Shown here in pieces: positions 1-12,434 of a DNA stretch of 64,000 nucleotides. Source of the DNA: Tachypleus tridentatus (lineage: Eukaryota; Arthropoda; Merostomata; Xiphosura; Limulidae). The position numbers were made by a program, and so were the translations under genes. How positions within the stretch are numbered: the first letter of the stretch is position 1; every line of letters begins with the position of its first letter. The notes below the pieces were generated by a model. It was not told the origin of the DNA, made no database searches, and saw only the letters and a list, made by a program, of their open reading frames with translations. The DNA lies in assembly GCF_004210375.1 (NCBI RefSeq), contig NC_134834.1:139099009-139163008 (forward strand). The letters run 5' to 3'.

Positions 1-912
1 ACTCTTATAAAGTATAAAGTTCTGTTGTTATTGTACCCTGCAGTCTCATTGATGAGTTCCTATAAAAATTAAAGTACTGGTATTGGTAAGTTCAAGTTGT
101 TGTGTGTTAGTTACTTTTAAGAGCTATGTATTTATTCTTTTTATCAAGGTGTAACATTGATGATATCATACTTTTACATTATATGATAGATACCAAAACT
201 ACCTAGCTTTTTACTTGGGTCTTGTTCTTCATTTTCTCCATGTAGTCTTTAGGTGCTTTGGGATTAAAGACAAGTGAGCAGTCTTCCTGCATCCTTATGG
301 CCCACTTAATCAGTATTTCAGTTGTACAAATGTAACTGTTGGAAGGTACTTCTTTGCATACAAGAATGTTATAGAAGGAAAGGGAAACTTATGAACCTTG
401 GCCATTTTTTCATTATTACAATCACCTTTATGATATATTTGTTATAAAATATCTGTGTCTATTTTAAAATGATTGACAAAAAAACATTAAAAATTTCTTA
501 TTGTATGATACAGATTTAGAATTATGTTAAAAATTGATAAATTACACGTCTTTTGCTTCATCACATGTATCATAAAAATTTGTATAAGTAACTTTTCAAA
601 TATTGCAACAGTTTTTATTATTCTGTTTGATTTTGTGAAGCTATTTCATAGATACATTAAGATTATTTTTAGCTGAAAATTTGTATATGTAATGATTTGA
701 TTATATTACCCATAATCTATTGAACAAGATTTGTTGAAGTCTACAAATATTTATCAGTGTTACAAGATGTTAAAAAAAGAACTATGTGCATGACTCACTA
801 TAATACTTGCTGCAGTTGTGAAGACAAAGTGTATGAATAATTAATTTTATTTATTCTTATTTTTTGTTTTGATTTTGGCTTTCTAAGGGCACAGCTCTAA
901 CATACATATATA
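1..912. other. AT-rich non-coding DNA
   Basis: No ORF, repeat family or RNA gene is supported. Confidence 0.6.
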
Positions 913-2430
913 CACTGCTGGCCAAAATCTTAAGGCCAATCAACATAAGAAAAAATATGCGTTTTGCATTGTTAGACTCAACCACTTACTTGAGAAGAGC
1001 TTCGAAAGATGAAGAAAGATAAGAAAAGAGAAAATAAATATAAAAAACTTTTTAGCACTTAATAGGCAAAATGTGAACACTATGAAATTATCCTAAATAC
1101 TAGCTGGTCAAAAGTGTAAGACCATACTGAAACGAAATGTTAATCGGTAAACACATAACGAAAATTAGTCATTTGATGTTCAAGCATTAGCGTTGTCAAC
1201 ATCTCCCACTGACATCTCCTGTGTTACATTGGGTAAAACCATGGCAAAGGCTAAAAAGTTGACAGAGTTTAAGCGCGGCAGAATTGTCGAGCTGCAAAAG
1301 TAAGGTCTCTCTCAACGTGCCTTCGCTGGTGAGTTGGGCATAGTAAAACTGCTGTTGCAAATTTTTTAAAAGGATTCGATGGGTTGTCTGACAAGACACC
1401 AGCCAATCGTCGAACCAGAGTAAGGGCCTTACGGACGCATTTTGCAGTTCAAGAACAATAAGACGGCATCTACGAGAGAAAGGTTATCAAAGCCATAAAC
1501 GTCTTCAAAGGCCATGCCTCCTTCCACACCACGAAACAGCTTGGTTAAACTTTACTGAGAAGCACCAAACATGGGATGTAGAAAAGTGAACGAAGGTTTT
1601 GTTCTCTGATGAGAAACAAAATGAGTTTGAATGGTCCAGATGACTTCCAACGTTACTGGCATGATAAGGATACCCCACCGGAGACATTTTCTACACGACA
1701 CAGTGGAGGAGGTTTCTTCATGATCTGGGGTGCTTTCTCCTTCAATGGAACAATGGAGCTTCAGGTTATACAGGGGCGTCAAACAGCAGCTGGCTACATT
1801 GGCATGTTGGAAAGAGCATCCTCATTGACTGAAGGCCCTCACTTGTGTGGAAATGACTGGATCTTTCAGCAAGACAATGCTGCAATCCACAATGCCTGCA
1901 GGACAAAGGACATTTTCATGGTGAATAACGTGATTCTTATGGACCATCCAGCGTGTTCGCCTGAACTTAACCCCATTGAAAATGTTTGGGAGTGGATGGC
2001 AAGGGAAGCCTATAGAAATGGACGTCAATTACAAACAGTGCATGTTCTTCGTGAAGCCGTCTTCACCACGTGGAATAACATTCTATCCAGCCTTCTGCAA
2101 ATGCTTATATCGACCATGCCAAAGTGAATGTTTGAAGTTATTCACAATGACGACCGTGCAACTCACTACTGAGACCTTTTGTTGGGCATTTCCTACTCTG
2201 TTTAGGACTTCTTTTTGGTATGGTCTTAAACATTTGACCAGTTAGTATTTAGGGTAATTTCATAGTGTTCACATTTTCCCTATTAAATGCTAAAAAAGTT
2301 TTTATTTTTATTTTTCCTTTTCTTATTTTCATTTTTCGAAGCTCTACTCAAATAAGTGGTTGAGTCTAACAATGCAAAATGCATATTTTTTCTTTATGTT
2401 CATTGGCCTTAAGATTTTGGCCAACTGCGA
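913..2430 (+). mobile_element. Tc1-like DNA transposon with about 215-bp inverted repeats, inactive
   Basis: The ends are long imperfect inverted repeats: about 913-1130 on the left matches the reverse complement of about 2215-2430. The shared outer motif is ggccaaaatcttaaggccaa. The element lies in TA-rich DNA, as expected for TA-targeting Tc1/mariner insertion. Total length of about 1.5 kb fits the family. The internal gene is a damaged transposase. The left outermost bases (cactgctggcc) and right ones (cgcagttggcc) have diverged. Confidence 0.92.
1241..2172 (+). pseudogene. Tc1-family transposase, broken
   Basis: It begins with ATG and the typical DNA-binding N-terminus (AKKLTEFKRGRIVELQK). 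A stop codon follows almost at once, with further frame damage through about 1600. The first catalytic Asp is in FSDEK near 1600-1614, and a frameshift just after it moves the frame into the open part from about 1609. That part keeps [13 protein letters not shown] (second Asp) and [18 protein letters not shown] (catalytic Glu), a DD34E arrangement. A TGA at 2125-2127 truncates the last roughly 15 codons, which are still recognisable up to 2172. It cannot make active transposase. Confidence 0.92.
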
Positions 2431-3619
2431 ATATATATAGATATATTTGTATGTATCAGAGCATGTTAATCTTTTCTCTTTGTCAGTCAATAATATATTT
2501 TAGAATAACTTTCTTCAGTGAAAATGGATATAAATCCAACTTGCCATTAGGTTTATCAGTTTTGTTAAGTTATACTAGTTATGGGAAATTCCATTCCTCA
2601 TCAGTATCCCTGGACAAATAAAAATTGAAAGAATAAGAAGAAGCCTAGTATTACTTTTTTGATTTGACTGGAATGTTGATGAGGAGTTGAATTCCCCATA
2701 ATAACTCAGTAACAAAAAGCATATCACTTAATGGGCTTCATATTTATTTTTGGTATTTTAAACAGTTTTTCTGCTAAAAATTCAGAATGAAGTATTAGTA
2801 GCATCAAAGCCACATATTCTTTAAATTGTGTTTAGATTTATCTTCATTGTGGGGAGTAAAAACATCTAAAACGTCATTCACACAAATCTCTTTGCTGTGT
2901 ATCACAAGTGATAATTCTAGCAAAGTTTTTTTTATTTTCTCAAGAGAAAAAAAGAGGTTGATGCATTTGCTAAAACAGAATAAATAATTTTCTGAAACTT
3001 CATGAGAGTGAAATATCTTCCAGTTTGATAATATAACTTTACAGAGAAGATGAAAGGGATGAATCTAAACAAGTAAATTTAGTTACTGGTTACAAGATTC
3101 ACTAGAATGAGTAAAATGCAATTTAGAACATAGCTTTTACATTTATGACAAAAGAGTAATAAGTATTAGTTCCTTTTTTGTCATATCAGTGAACTATATT
3201 TGGAAATATTAATGGGATAATGACAAGTAATTACAGTGAATGTTAAAATTTATATGAAAATTTATAATAATTTTGTAATTCTTTTAATAAAACGAAAAGA
3301 AACGAAAAGAAAAATATTTAATAGTTTAAGAGATGAGGTGTCATTGCAAAGACAAAGACATTGTTAATTGTATTAAAATATAAGAGTAAAAATAAACTTT
3401 TTCTTTAATAACTTTATTTATGCATTGAAAATTGCATTTAAGAATGTATAATCTGAATGCTTTCATAAGTTTTATATTCACAGCAAGAGCAACAGGAACC
3501 AACGACCCGATTTTCCTATTGTGCAAAAGTACAGCTTCTCGGCTAATATTAGATGAATGGATAAAAAGTAAACGATTTTAAAGATTGTGTTTAGTACCTA
3601 ATTCTTCTCTTAGTGCATC
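2431..3619. other. AT-rich non-coding DNA
   Basis: Only short unsupported ORFs. Nothing recognised. Confidence 0.55.
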
Positions 3620-4020
3620 AATATTTTTACAAAAATACAAAGTATGTTGTATGCTGTAGTGAGAAGCTTGACTTTGATGGCAACTTTGGTGAATTGAAAT
3701 TCTTGTTTCCAAAACTAATAAACTGTGCTGCTGAAAACAAGAGCCAAGGAGTTCTAGCTGCTTTGCTAGAACATTTAGCTTTTCTTCTTGGATCAGATGA
3801 GGCAGTTTATATTTGAGGTGTCACAGGAATAGAATTACTAGATGATGATGTATTGCCTTCTTTACATAGTAACTCTTCTGTTTCCCAATTTGCTGGTGGA
3901 TGTGGCACTGTAAGACCATCTCCATGAAGTATTAGTTTCATTAAAGATGCAAAATCTGCATATTTATTGTATTGTTTAGCTTTCTTAAATATTAAGAAAC
4001 ATTATTCATGCAAAATATAA
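3620..4020 (+). pseudogene. possible processed pseudogene or exon of an unknown gene
   Basis: A frame reading SEKLDFDGNFGELKFLFPK and GVLAALLEHLAFLLG looks like genuine helical protein sequence. It continues through a TGA at about 3813 and another at about 3925 (GIELLDDDVLPSLHS and DAKSAYLLYCLAF). Two in-frame stops with persisting protein-like sequence suggest a decayed copy. A tgctgtag acceptor before GAGAAGCTT would also allow the first part to be an exon. I do not recognise the family. Confidence 0.3.
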
Positions 4021-6339
4021 CAGTCAGTTAGGTGAATTTTGGACTCGCACTATATCATGGGTACTGCAAATGTCATAATTGCTCTCTTCTTATTCAGCCA
4101 CTGTGTCTAGTCAGATGTGCAAGCCATACAACAAACACGTGGACCCCAATGTTTTTTCTTGTTTGCTAATTTTACATCCAAAATAGTAATAGTAAGCTAC
4201 CTTTATCTTGTGTATAATGTTTTTTTCTTCATGAGGCTCTAATATATTTTCCACAATTCTAGCAAAAGCTGTTTAGGTGATTATTGTACTTTCAAAATCC
4301 ACTTTAACTGAAGGCAGTCAGCATTTCAAATAATTTTCTAACAAATATAAAAGATTTATCTTTACAGAACTATAGTTTAAAAGATTTTACAAAAGAAGGT
4401 TTTAAATAATTTGATATATTGTGGGTGTGATACAAGAAAGAAGATCTGACTTTGTTTTGACTATGCGTGGAGCAAGACAAAATGACCAACTGAGTGAGTG
4501 ATAGGTAACTGAGAAATAAAATTTTTCATCAATACAGTACAGTTAGTGTTTGAAATTATCAAAAATATATGTATTTTACTAATTAAACTGTCAAATAAAC
4601 TTAACTTCACAGCATAAGTCTATTGTACTGAGTTGATTGCACAGTATTTCATATAGTGCTGATAAAATAGAGATATTACAGTAACTCAGAGTCTAGAGAC
4701 GATGGACAAATTTTGAGTAAAGTTTACTTCAGTAGCAATTTTTTGTTGTCATTCAAAACAAACTAATTTAAAGAACACTTGCCTCCATTTTTTCCCCCTT
4801 TTATTAAAGGATATAGATATTTTTATGAAGGATTCTATAATCATTAATATTAATTCTGAAGAGTGGGCAGACTTAAGAGTTTTACTGTAGTGATTATTGA
4901 TTTGTTATCTTGTAGGTATAATTTGTGGTTATTTATAACTGTGCTAAGGGTTTCAGTAGGAACATCTGTTTGAATATTTATTGTACTTTAGGAAGCCTCA
5001 CAAAAAAAACAGCAACATTATAGGAGATCTGACTAGTAAGTAGGAATACCTGTTGACTTTATTCAACTTTATTTAGATAGCATTGGATATGTTCTATAAA
5101 TTATTAAAATTGATGAATAAATCTTTAAAAGCTACATGCATATCACGATACTAATTCACAAGTCATTAGAAGATACACAAATAATTAGCGTAATATGTAA
5201 AGTATTAAAAATAAGTGAACGTAATGGATTTCATAAACGTATCATTGAACTTTTAGTGGTGTGGTTAGTATCTTTTAAGATAAGAACAGTAACTTTTGTG
5301 ATGATTTTTAATCAGTTGTAAAAGTGGAGGGGAATGTTTTAAGATATGCACTCTCTTGCTTTCCCACCTCTGAATACTTTAAATTTACTTGTTGATTATT
5401 CTGATATATTGAACTTAAAATATGAGATGTTGCAAAACGTCTTCTCATGCAAAACAATATTGCAAGTTAAGTGTATATGATAGAGCAGTTTTGAACTTTG
5501 AAGTCATAGGAATCTTGACTAACTTGCCAGTTTTTTAAACATTTCATTCCTTGTCGCATGTGAAATGAAGTTACCATAATTACCACAATACAAAATGTTT
5601 TAAATATTGAAAGAATAAATCAAATTAAACGAAAATAAACTTGTTAAATAAAATGCAGGTATTGAGAGAATGAGAATTCCACAAATTGAGGCTTAACTCT
5701 TCTAAAATTGTCTGAATATACTCCAAAAAAGTAGAGAAAATTATAAATATATATGGTGAATCAGTATTTGTGTTTCTGTTAGTGCGATTTCTTGGAAAAA
5801 TCCTTATGAAGACAGTTAATAAAACTTAAAATTGTGCATTCCGAATTACCCTTTGCGTTTCATTGCGCAATTATTTTTTTTAGTGAAACATGCTTAAAAA
5901 CTTTAGTAGTGGAAATACAAGCATTAGTACCACGTGAATTACACCTAAATTAGAACTCAGTCTTACTGAAGAAAATTAAAAAAACTTGTTAAGGAGAGTA
6001 AACTGGATATATTTGTTAATTCTGAGCGGTAGTTGGAGCATTCAGTTACTAAGGTCATTTTGTAATTGCAGTGTTACAAACCATTTTTTTATGCAATTAT
6101 ACATATCAGAGGTTTAAATATTGGAAAGCTTGCATTTTAATCGATTTCTAGACTATGCTGTGGTCAAAGGCTGTGACACTATAGATTTTTAAGACAATTG
6201 TGTGTTGTAACATTATATTGATACGGACATAAAAATCTGTCAACTAATTCGATTATCTTTTGTGCATCATTCTTGACTAGAGTCCTTATTGACGTTATTC
6301 TACTATGGATTTGCCCTGTTCTAGAACTGTTGATATGGG
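4021..6339. other. AT-rich non-coding DNA
   Basis: No supported coding sequence or repeat was seen. Confidence 0.55.
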
Positions 6340-6480
6340 ACCTGGCGAGCCGATTTCGAATCCGTGCTATATAACAAATTATTAAGCTGTGGATATGTTA
6401 TAAGAGTGACAGTCAGCCTATTAATGTTGGTGGTGGGATGCCGCTTACTGACTGCCTTCAATCTTGTCAGTAGTTCAAAG
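6340..6480 (+). repeat. degenerate main-type (A) SINE
   Basis: Sequence resembling the SINE B-box region (gatttcgaatccgtgct), then the gttataagagtgacagtcagcc and ggtggtgg segments in the same order as intact copies. It is heavily diverged and lacks a clear tail. Confidence 0.5.
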
Positions 6481-6518
6481 TATTTATTTTAATTAAAGTT
6501 TTAATACCCATAGCATCC

Positions 6519-6562
6519 GTCTTGACAATACATTTTTACTTCAAGTGGGTTTCTCGTCATCA
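6519..6562 (+). repeat. dispersed retroelement tail, copy 1
   Basis: A 44-bp segment ending ggtttctcgtcatca matches 19207-19250 with 4 mismatches. It is probably the conserved 3' end of a LINE-like or Penelope-like element whose body is not visible here. Confidence 0.6.
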
Positions 6563-6666
6563 CAAAAGTCATTTTAGTTATTCTGAGGATTACAAATTTC
6601 CAAGCACAATATATATATTGTTATTATACCTTTTATTATTTCTTTAATGTGTTAGAATAATAAAAT

Positions 6667-6797
6667 TATGTTGTTGTTGTTTTGAATTAAGCACAAAGCT
6701 ACACAATGGGCTATCTGTTCTCTGCCCACCACGGGTATCGAAACCCGGTTTTCAGCGTTGTTAGTCCGCAGACATACCGCTAAGCCAATAGGTGGAA
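6667..6797 (-). repeat. tRNA-like repeat, type C
   Basis: The reverse strand reads a short tRNA-like head (agcggtatgtctgcggact, then gggtttcgatacccgtgg), a gggcagagaacagatagccc core and a tail ending in a GTT/AAC-rich simple repeat. Similar copies lie at 16964, 36409, 39592, 43484, 50945, 53055 and 62862. Confidence 0.8.
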
Positions 6798-7279
6798 TAA
6801 AATTACGTATAAGCATAGTTGTCTCAAAGCCTGAAACGCTTAAGCAGAAAGCTGATGGAGTGGAACTCAAGGCAGCTAATGTTTCTAAGTTTATGTTGCT
6901 CGGTCTGCCTCCCGATACCATATCAATTTATCTAGTATTTGTAACTTAATCTAAGGATAGAGTTGCATCTCAATTTGAAGACCTCACACAGAAGAGAAAT
7001 AATATGTATTAGATAATGACGTGTTTGGTCTAATGTGCGTTGTGATTCTTGTCAACAAAGACGTCTTTGTAAACTGTAAAGTTGTGGCGTAGGTATTCTA
7101 AAAAAATGTCAGACCTTGAGACATTGCTTCAACTCTAACCATTGTATTTACATAGGTCACCTGTCTCTTTATGTAACATAAGTAAGATTAGAGTGATTAT
7201 GATTCTGTGTGATGAATAAAATCAAGATCGCTAGGTATGAGGGATACTTAATGTCCCGTTCCCATACTTGTAGGGTTGT

Positions 7280-7700
7280 ATGGGAATTTGCAGATTACCT
7301 TTTCAACCACAGGGTTTTGTCGACGTTCAATGTATTTGTGAAACTCTAAAATTCATTTTCTACCTAGGATGTAAGACAACTTTAGTCATGTACGTTACTA
7401 TTAGCAGCGCCTTCGCACAGTCATGTAATTTCCTTTTCATGAAACCACCTGCAAACTGTAACAGGGGCTGGGCTAATACACCACGCGCCTGCTTTTTGGC
7501 CTGTCGCGTGCCTTAGGAAGCTCCTCCCTTTTCTTCATGTGCCCTCTGTCAAAGTAAAGCAAACACATCATTAAAACGAGTTAGTCTTGCTGAGCAGCGA
7601 GTCGGTGTTCTGCGGGTGCGTATGGGCAATGAATGTCGAAGAATGATCTCATGTAGCAGGTGAACCTCTCTGTCTCGGAAACGTGAAGTAAAATGTTTAT
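7280..7700. other. CpG-rich unique block, candidate promoter or first exon
   Basis: Unlike the AT-rich surroundings, this block has many CpGs and GC-rich motifs (ccacgcgcctgc, ctgtcgcgtgcc, cagcgagtcggtg). A short reading frame from 7622 starts MGNECRRM and meets a donor-like cag|gtgaac at 7660. No known protein is recognised. It may be a promoter with 5' exon, or a regulatory element. Confidence 0.3.
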
Positions 7701-8160
7701 TTGGCTTTCTGGTTCAAGTGACAGCCATATTAACTATCGGCAGTTCATACTAAACAAGACGGGTTACCAGTTGACAAATTGTCCTCCAACAAAACATCTT
7801 TCTGTAAGCAGATTTCTCGTATGAGAAAGTTCATTATATATTGATATCAACACATGGAGTCACAAGCTAATCGCTATAAACGAGTTAATGTTTGCACAGT
7901 TTCAATAAACATATATACTGCTGTTATATTTTAGAATAATTAATAACACAGTATTCCATGTTAAGTTTGCAATTATTATACTTTGCGGTATAAACAATTC
8001 CGTGCTTAGGCGGTTCCAAATGAACACTAGTATTCTTTTATATAATATTTAACACTGTAATTCGCCTTTTTCACTTACCATATGGTAGCTAGTAAATATT
8101 ACATCTTTTACACGTGTGCAACGATTAACTCGGGCAGAAATTGAATTATTTAACTTCTAA

Positions 8161-8673
8161 GTACTCGACTCGTAATCTGAGGGTCGCGAGTTCGAATCCC
8201 CATCACACCAATCATACTCGTCCTTTCAGCCGTGGGGGCGTTATAAAGTGACGGTCAATGCTACTAATCGTTGGTAAACGAGCAGCCCCAAAGTTGGCAA
8301 GGGGTGGTGATGACTATCAGCCTTTCCTCTAGTTTTATACTGCTAAATTAGGGACGGCTAGAACAGATAGCCTTTTTGTGTTTGTTTTGAATTTCACACA
8401 AAGCTACTCGAGAGCTATCTGTGCTAGCCGTCCCTAATTTAGCAGTATAAGACTAGAGGGAAGGCAGCTAGTCATCACCATCCACCGCCAACTCTTGGGC
8501 TACTCTTTTACCAACGAATAATGGGATAGACCGTCACACTATAACTGAAATGGCGAGCATGTTTGGTGCGATCGGGATTCGAACCCGCGACCCTCGGCTT
8601 ACGCCTTAACACGCTTGGCCATGCCGGGCCAATACACAGATAGCTCTCATGTAGCTTTATGTGAAATTCAAAC
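8161..8673 (+). repeat. main-type SINE, 5'-truncated and split by a nested SINE
   Basis: A copy of the dominant SINE starts inside its tRNA-like head (ctcgactcgtaatctgaggg, then gttcgaatcc) and runs to 8371. It is interrupted and resumes at 8636-8673 (tctcatgtagctttatgtg). The interruption is an opposite-strand SINE flanked by the 9-bp duplication acagatagc. Confidence 0.9.
8372..8635 (-). repeat. main-type SINE inserted into another SINE
   Basis: A nearly complete minus-strand copy from the tttgttttgaatttc tail to the ggccatgccgggcc head. The target duplication acagatagc is at 8363-8371 and 8636-8644. Together with its host SINE it forms a long inverted repeat. Confidence 0.93.
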
Positions 8674-8689
8674 CAATCAAATATTTTAT

Positions 8690-10101
8690 TCTTGAACTTC
8701 TGTTTATAGATGTAAATAGGGAGACTTTTAATTGCTCAAATTACAATGGTAAAACTAAACGAAGGTCTGTTAGTTATTTAAGTCATACTGATAAATTGAA
8801 ACGTGGGGAATTTTCATAGTTTTTTCATTTTATTAGAAGAACAAAACTAGAATCTTCATTTATTTGGTTGTAATTCTAGAACGAAATATAGGATTTGTCA
8901 TTATTAGAAATAACTTTTATTATTATAATTATTAGAAATTTCATTTAAAAAAGAAATGATTTTTTAATATATGTTTCATCCACATAGAAGAAATACCCTA
9001 CTTACACTCTGAGGAGTCGTCTCAAATGGAAGATATTAAAACAAAATTGTGTGAAGAATTCTGTAGGTGCAGTGAAGTAGTTAATGTACGTAATATTAGT
9101 CAAATACATATAAAGGGAGATTAAGATCGATTACTACGGCGTACGGGTTTCCACAGTTTCATATTGTTGTTACCAATATATATTTACCAGAAAAGTGCCC
9201 CCAATCTTTATCAGCAGAGAAAAAAAAATTCGTTGAAAGAACTATGTTTCCACCACGATTCTGGTGAAGAGAGTGGTTGTAAGGAAGAATAATCGTTAAA
9301 TTGTTTTTAAATTTGTGTGTCGTAATAGCGGATCTTGACTTTACTTTTGTACACGTAAGTTTATAATAATAATAAATAAAGGTGTATAAAATATTTAGAT
9401 TGTTAAGTTAGAGTAACACAGTTTTTGTTACGACACTTAAACTGGATGACAGGTAATCCTTCTCATCCGTAGCTCAGCTAGACATGTTGTCTATAGCAGC
9501 TGATAAATGTCTTCTTCACACTCTTTCACTCTGCCGGTTCATATCGTACAGTATCGCAAATCTCGTTTTTCTGTTTTCCATTAATCATGTCAATCTGCCG
9601 TCGGATCTGTTAATTCTCTTAACTCGTTTCACCTGGGTGTTTATGTTTTTGTTTGTTTTTTCACGTGCTAGTTGTTTAAGGTATAATATATAGTACGAAG
9701 AAATAACCGATAAAAGAAAAAAATAAGTTTTTTTGTTAAATGTATTTTGATTTTTTATTTACGTAACAAATAAATTTAGGATTTCGTTTAATGAGCTCTG
9801 AATTTTCAGTTGCAGATGAATATATATTTTTGTTTATATGTGTATGTATTTGATACGTTGGTGGTAGCAGTAACTGTCACAAAATACAACAGTGATAAAT
9901 AAGGATCTATTATTTAATGCCCTTTTTATGCTGAAAAGATGCAGCTACATGCAACAACCATTTTGTAGGAAATGACCAATGCTATATATTATTAAACATT
10001 TTAGGTTCAATGTGGTGAATAAAGACATATAAAATCACTTACTAATAAAATTAAGTTCGTTCATGAAATTTTAAATAAATATTGCTTAGTAATTGCCTAC
10101 C
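8690..10101. other. AT-rich non-coding DNA
   Basis: A 69-residue hydrophobic ORF at 9484 has no splice or codon support. Nothing else is seen. Confidence 0.5.
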
Positions 10102-10212
10102 GCTAGTATAGCGGTAAGTTTACGGATTTACAACGCTAAAATCGGGGGTTAGATTCCCCTCCATGTGCTCAGCAGATAACCCGGTGTGTCCTTGTTATAA
10201 GAAGAACACACA
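10102..10212 (+). repeat. tRNA-like repeat, type B
   Basis: It contains tatagcggtaagtttacgg, ctaaaatcgggggttagattcccct and cagcagataacccggtgtg, followed by an acacac-rich tail. Related copies are at 19935, 31636, 34308, 37117 and 62341. Confidence 0.8.
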
Positions 10213-11465
10213 CGCATACTGAGTAACTAGCCCTGTAATCATTTGAGTTTAATTAGACCAATCACAATGCTTAAATGCTGCCCACTCTGATACGTGTGCG
10301 TTGTTCATAAGTTTGTCACAGTAGTTCACAGCTGAGAGTTCGAGACTATGTTTGCTCGGAACAAAAGTTCTGATTCTACTGTCTTTTAAATCATCTCTAC
10401 TATTTTTCTCTTTAGTTCGTATTGATCTTTAGTGTATAACCATAACAACTCAACAGAAAACTAAGAGTAAACTCGTAACTGATTTTCTTTGAAGTGATAC
10501 TGTAGCTAAATAAAATTGTATAAGAATGCCATAATAAACCGAAGGCTAATTTGAGTAGGTAATGACTACACTTGCCAGTGTAGCTATTAACTACTTAGTT
10601 GTAGGACACATTTGTTCAATTTAACATGAATTTAATACAATCCATACTATTGCATCACTGATTCGACAACTCAATTTGTACGCATACCAGCGATGAATGA
10701 TATCTTAAAATGTGACATTGGTAGACTTCTTATTAGTAGTCATGTGCAAATTACGCTTTAACAAAAAAATTATTTTTAAAAAAAAGTTTGGTGATAGTGT
10801 TTGAATAGTTAGTTCACTTCCGCGTTATTTGTTAGACCTAGACCTTTCACTTTTTAAAATAAAGCTGAAGAAAAATGATGGGACTGTGTAAAGAAATCAC
10901 CACTTATTTTCATATAAATGGTACAAGTATCATTTAAGTAAAACATTAGTATAATTAACTAGTTATTGGTTATTGAAAAATAATCTTTTTTAAATAGAGT
11001 TTTGTTGATTATTGTATTATTTTCACATACTACTTTTATACATAATTCCATCATTTTTGTAAATTTTAGAGCACACTGATATGGTATGTCAGGATATTGG
11101 GTTTAAAAAGTACCATAGATGATATTGGACAGGTACGGATGATCATTAGCAAACTCAGATGTTTTTTTGCTTTCTGGTAATAAGTCATCCTTTTTCAGGT
11201 GATTCAAACCGTGTTTTTTTCCATCAGTAAATAATAGGTTGAAAGAATTAAAAGTGCTTTATTTCAGTAGGAACATTTGTATTTTACCCTAGTTTGGTAA
11301 GCCTAAACTTGCGAAATCTCCCAGTTGTTAATCTTGAAATTCCTTGAAAATACCTCCTTGACTCACCGTGTGATTCTATAATGTTGGTGGCCCTCTGATT
11401 TCACCTTTGCTTCCAAGACGACAACACCCTTTAGGACACAACTGTATTGCATGATCTGTTGATTC

Positions 11466-11672
11466 GGGCCCTTGAGTCACAATCTGCAGATTGTAAGATT
11501 TAAACACATCACCAAATATTTTCGTCCTTACAACCGTGGGGACTTTTTAAAGTCCAGTCCATCCCACTAGTTGTTTATAAAGAGTAGCCAAAGATTCGAT
11601 AGAGGAAAGGCAGCTAGTCAAAAGCAACATCTATCAAATCCTTGGCTACTCTTTATGTTTTGTCTAAGGTCT
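11466..11672 (+). repeat. degenerate main-type SINE containing a hairpin
   Basis: Matches to the SINE (cttgagtcacaatctg, gtccttacaaccgtgggg, ccatcccactagttg, agagtagcca, gaggaaaggcagctagtca) appear in order. The gtagcc region recurs inverted at 11631-11656, giving 26-bp arms around a 28-nt loop. Confidence 0.65.
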
Positions 11673-12332
11673 TTCTTTGCAAAACATTTTTTTACCATCA
11701 AGTCTTGAGTTTAGGTGTGTGTTTGTTTCAATTTAGAAAGCTTGTGAACAAAATTTCATGACATTTTCTTTAAAAAGTCACTGTGAGATAGTTAAAAACA
11801 TGTAAAAAGTCGGACTTTGGTAGTCATATGATTGTCTTTTAGATTCAGAGTCAGTTCTAAGAGCAGTTTATTAACCTCTCAGATCAAGTTAGATATATTT
11901 CAATATCAGTATTCATGGAAGCAGGATTATAATAACTTAATATGGTAACTAAGTAGACGCTTTAATATAATAAAGCTACAAAGCTTGTGAATGCCGAAAT
12001 CCACAGTTCTTATTTTTCGCCCGAAGGATTTTGGTAGACGTCATCTCCAAACTTGGGAAAGTTAGATCAAATGACCAAATAGGGTGTTGTCAAACTTTTC
12101 TTCTTGGACCATTGGCCTGAATTGTATGGGAATTCTTTAATCCTTATGTTAGAAACTTTTAAACTTGTATTCGTGTAAATGTTTGCTTGTTATTTTATTG
12201 TGTTGTAGCAATATTTACGAGCCCACGTAGCCTAAGACTGAATTATTCTGGGCTTGTGAACATATCTCTAGCCAAACACTAGGCTGTACACTAAGTGTGT
12301 CATTTTATTCTTGTATAGATCATATATTCATT

Positions 12333-12404
12333 ATTAACCGTTAAACAGTGGGAATGTTGTAGGTAGCATCATCAATTCATGATGGTCGCCGTTTAACGGT
12401 TAAT
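12333..12404. repeat. short inverted repeat
   Basis: attaaccgttaaac at 12333-12346 is the exact reverse complement of gtttaacggttaat at 12391-12404, with 44 nt between. Confidence 0.8.
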
Positions 12405-12434
12405 GAATTTTTAACAACCTTTATTTTTTTTTTT

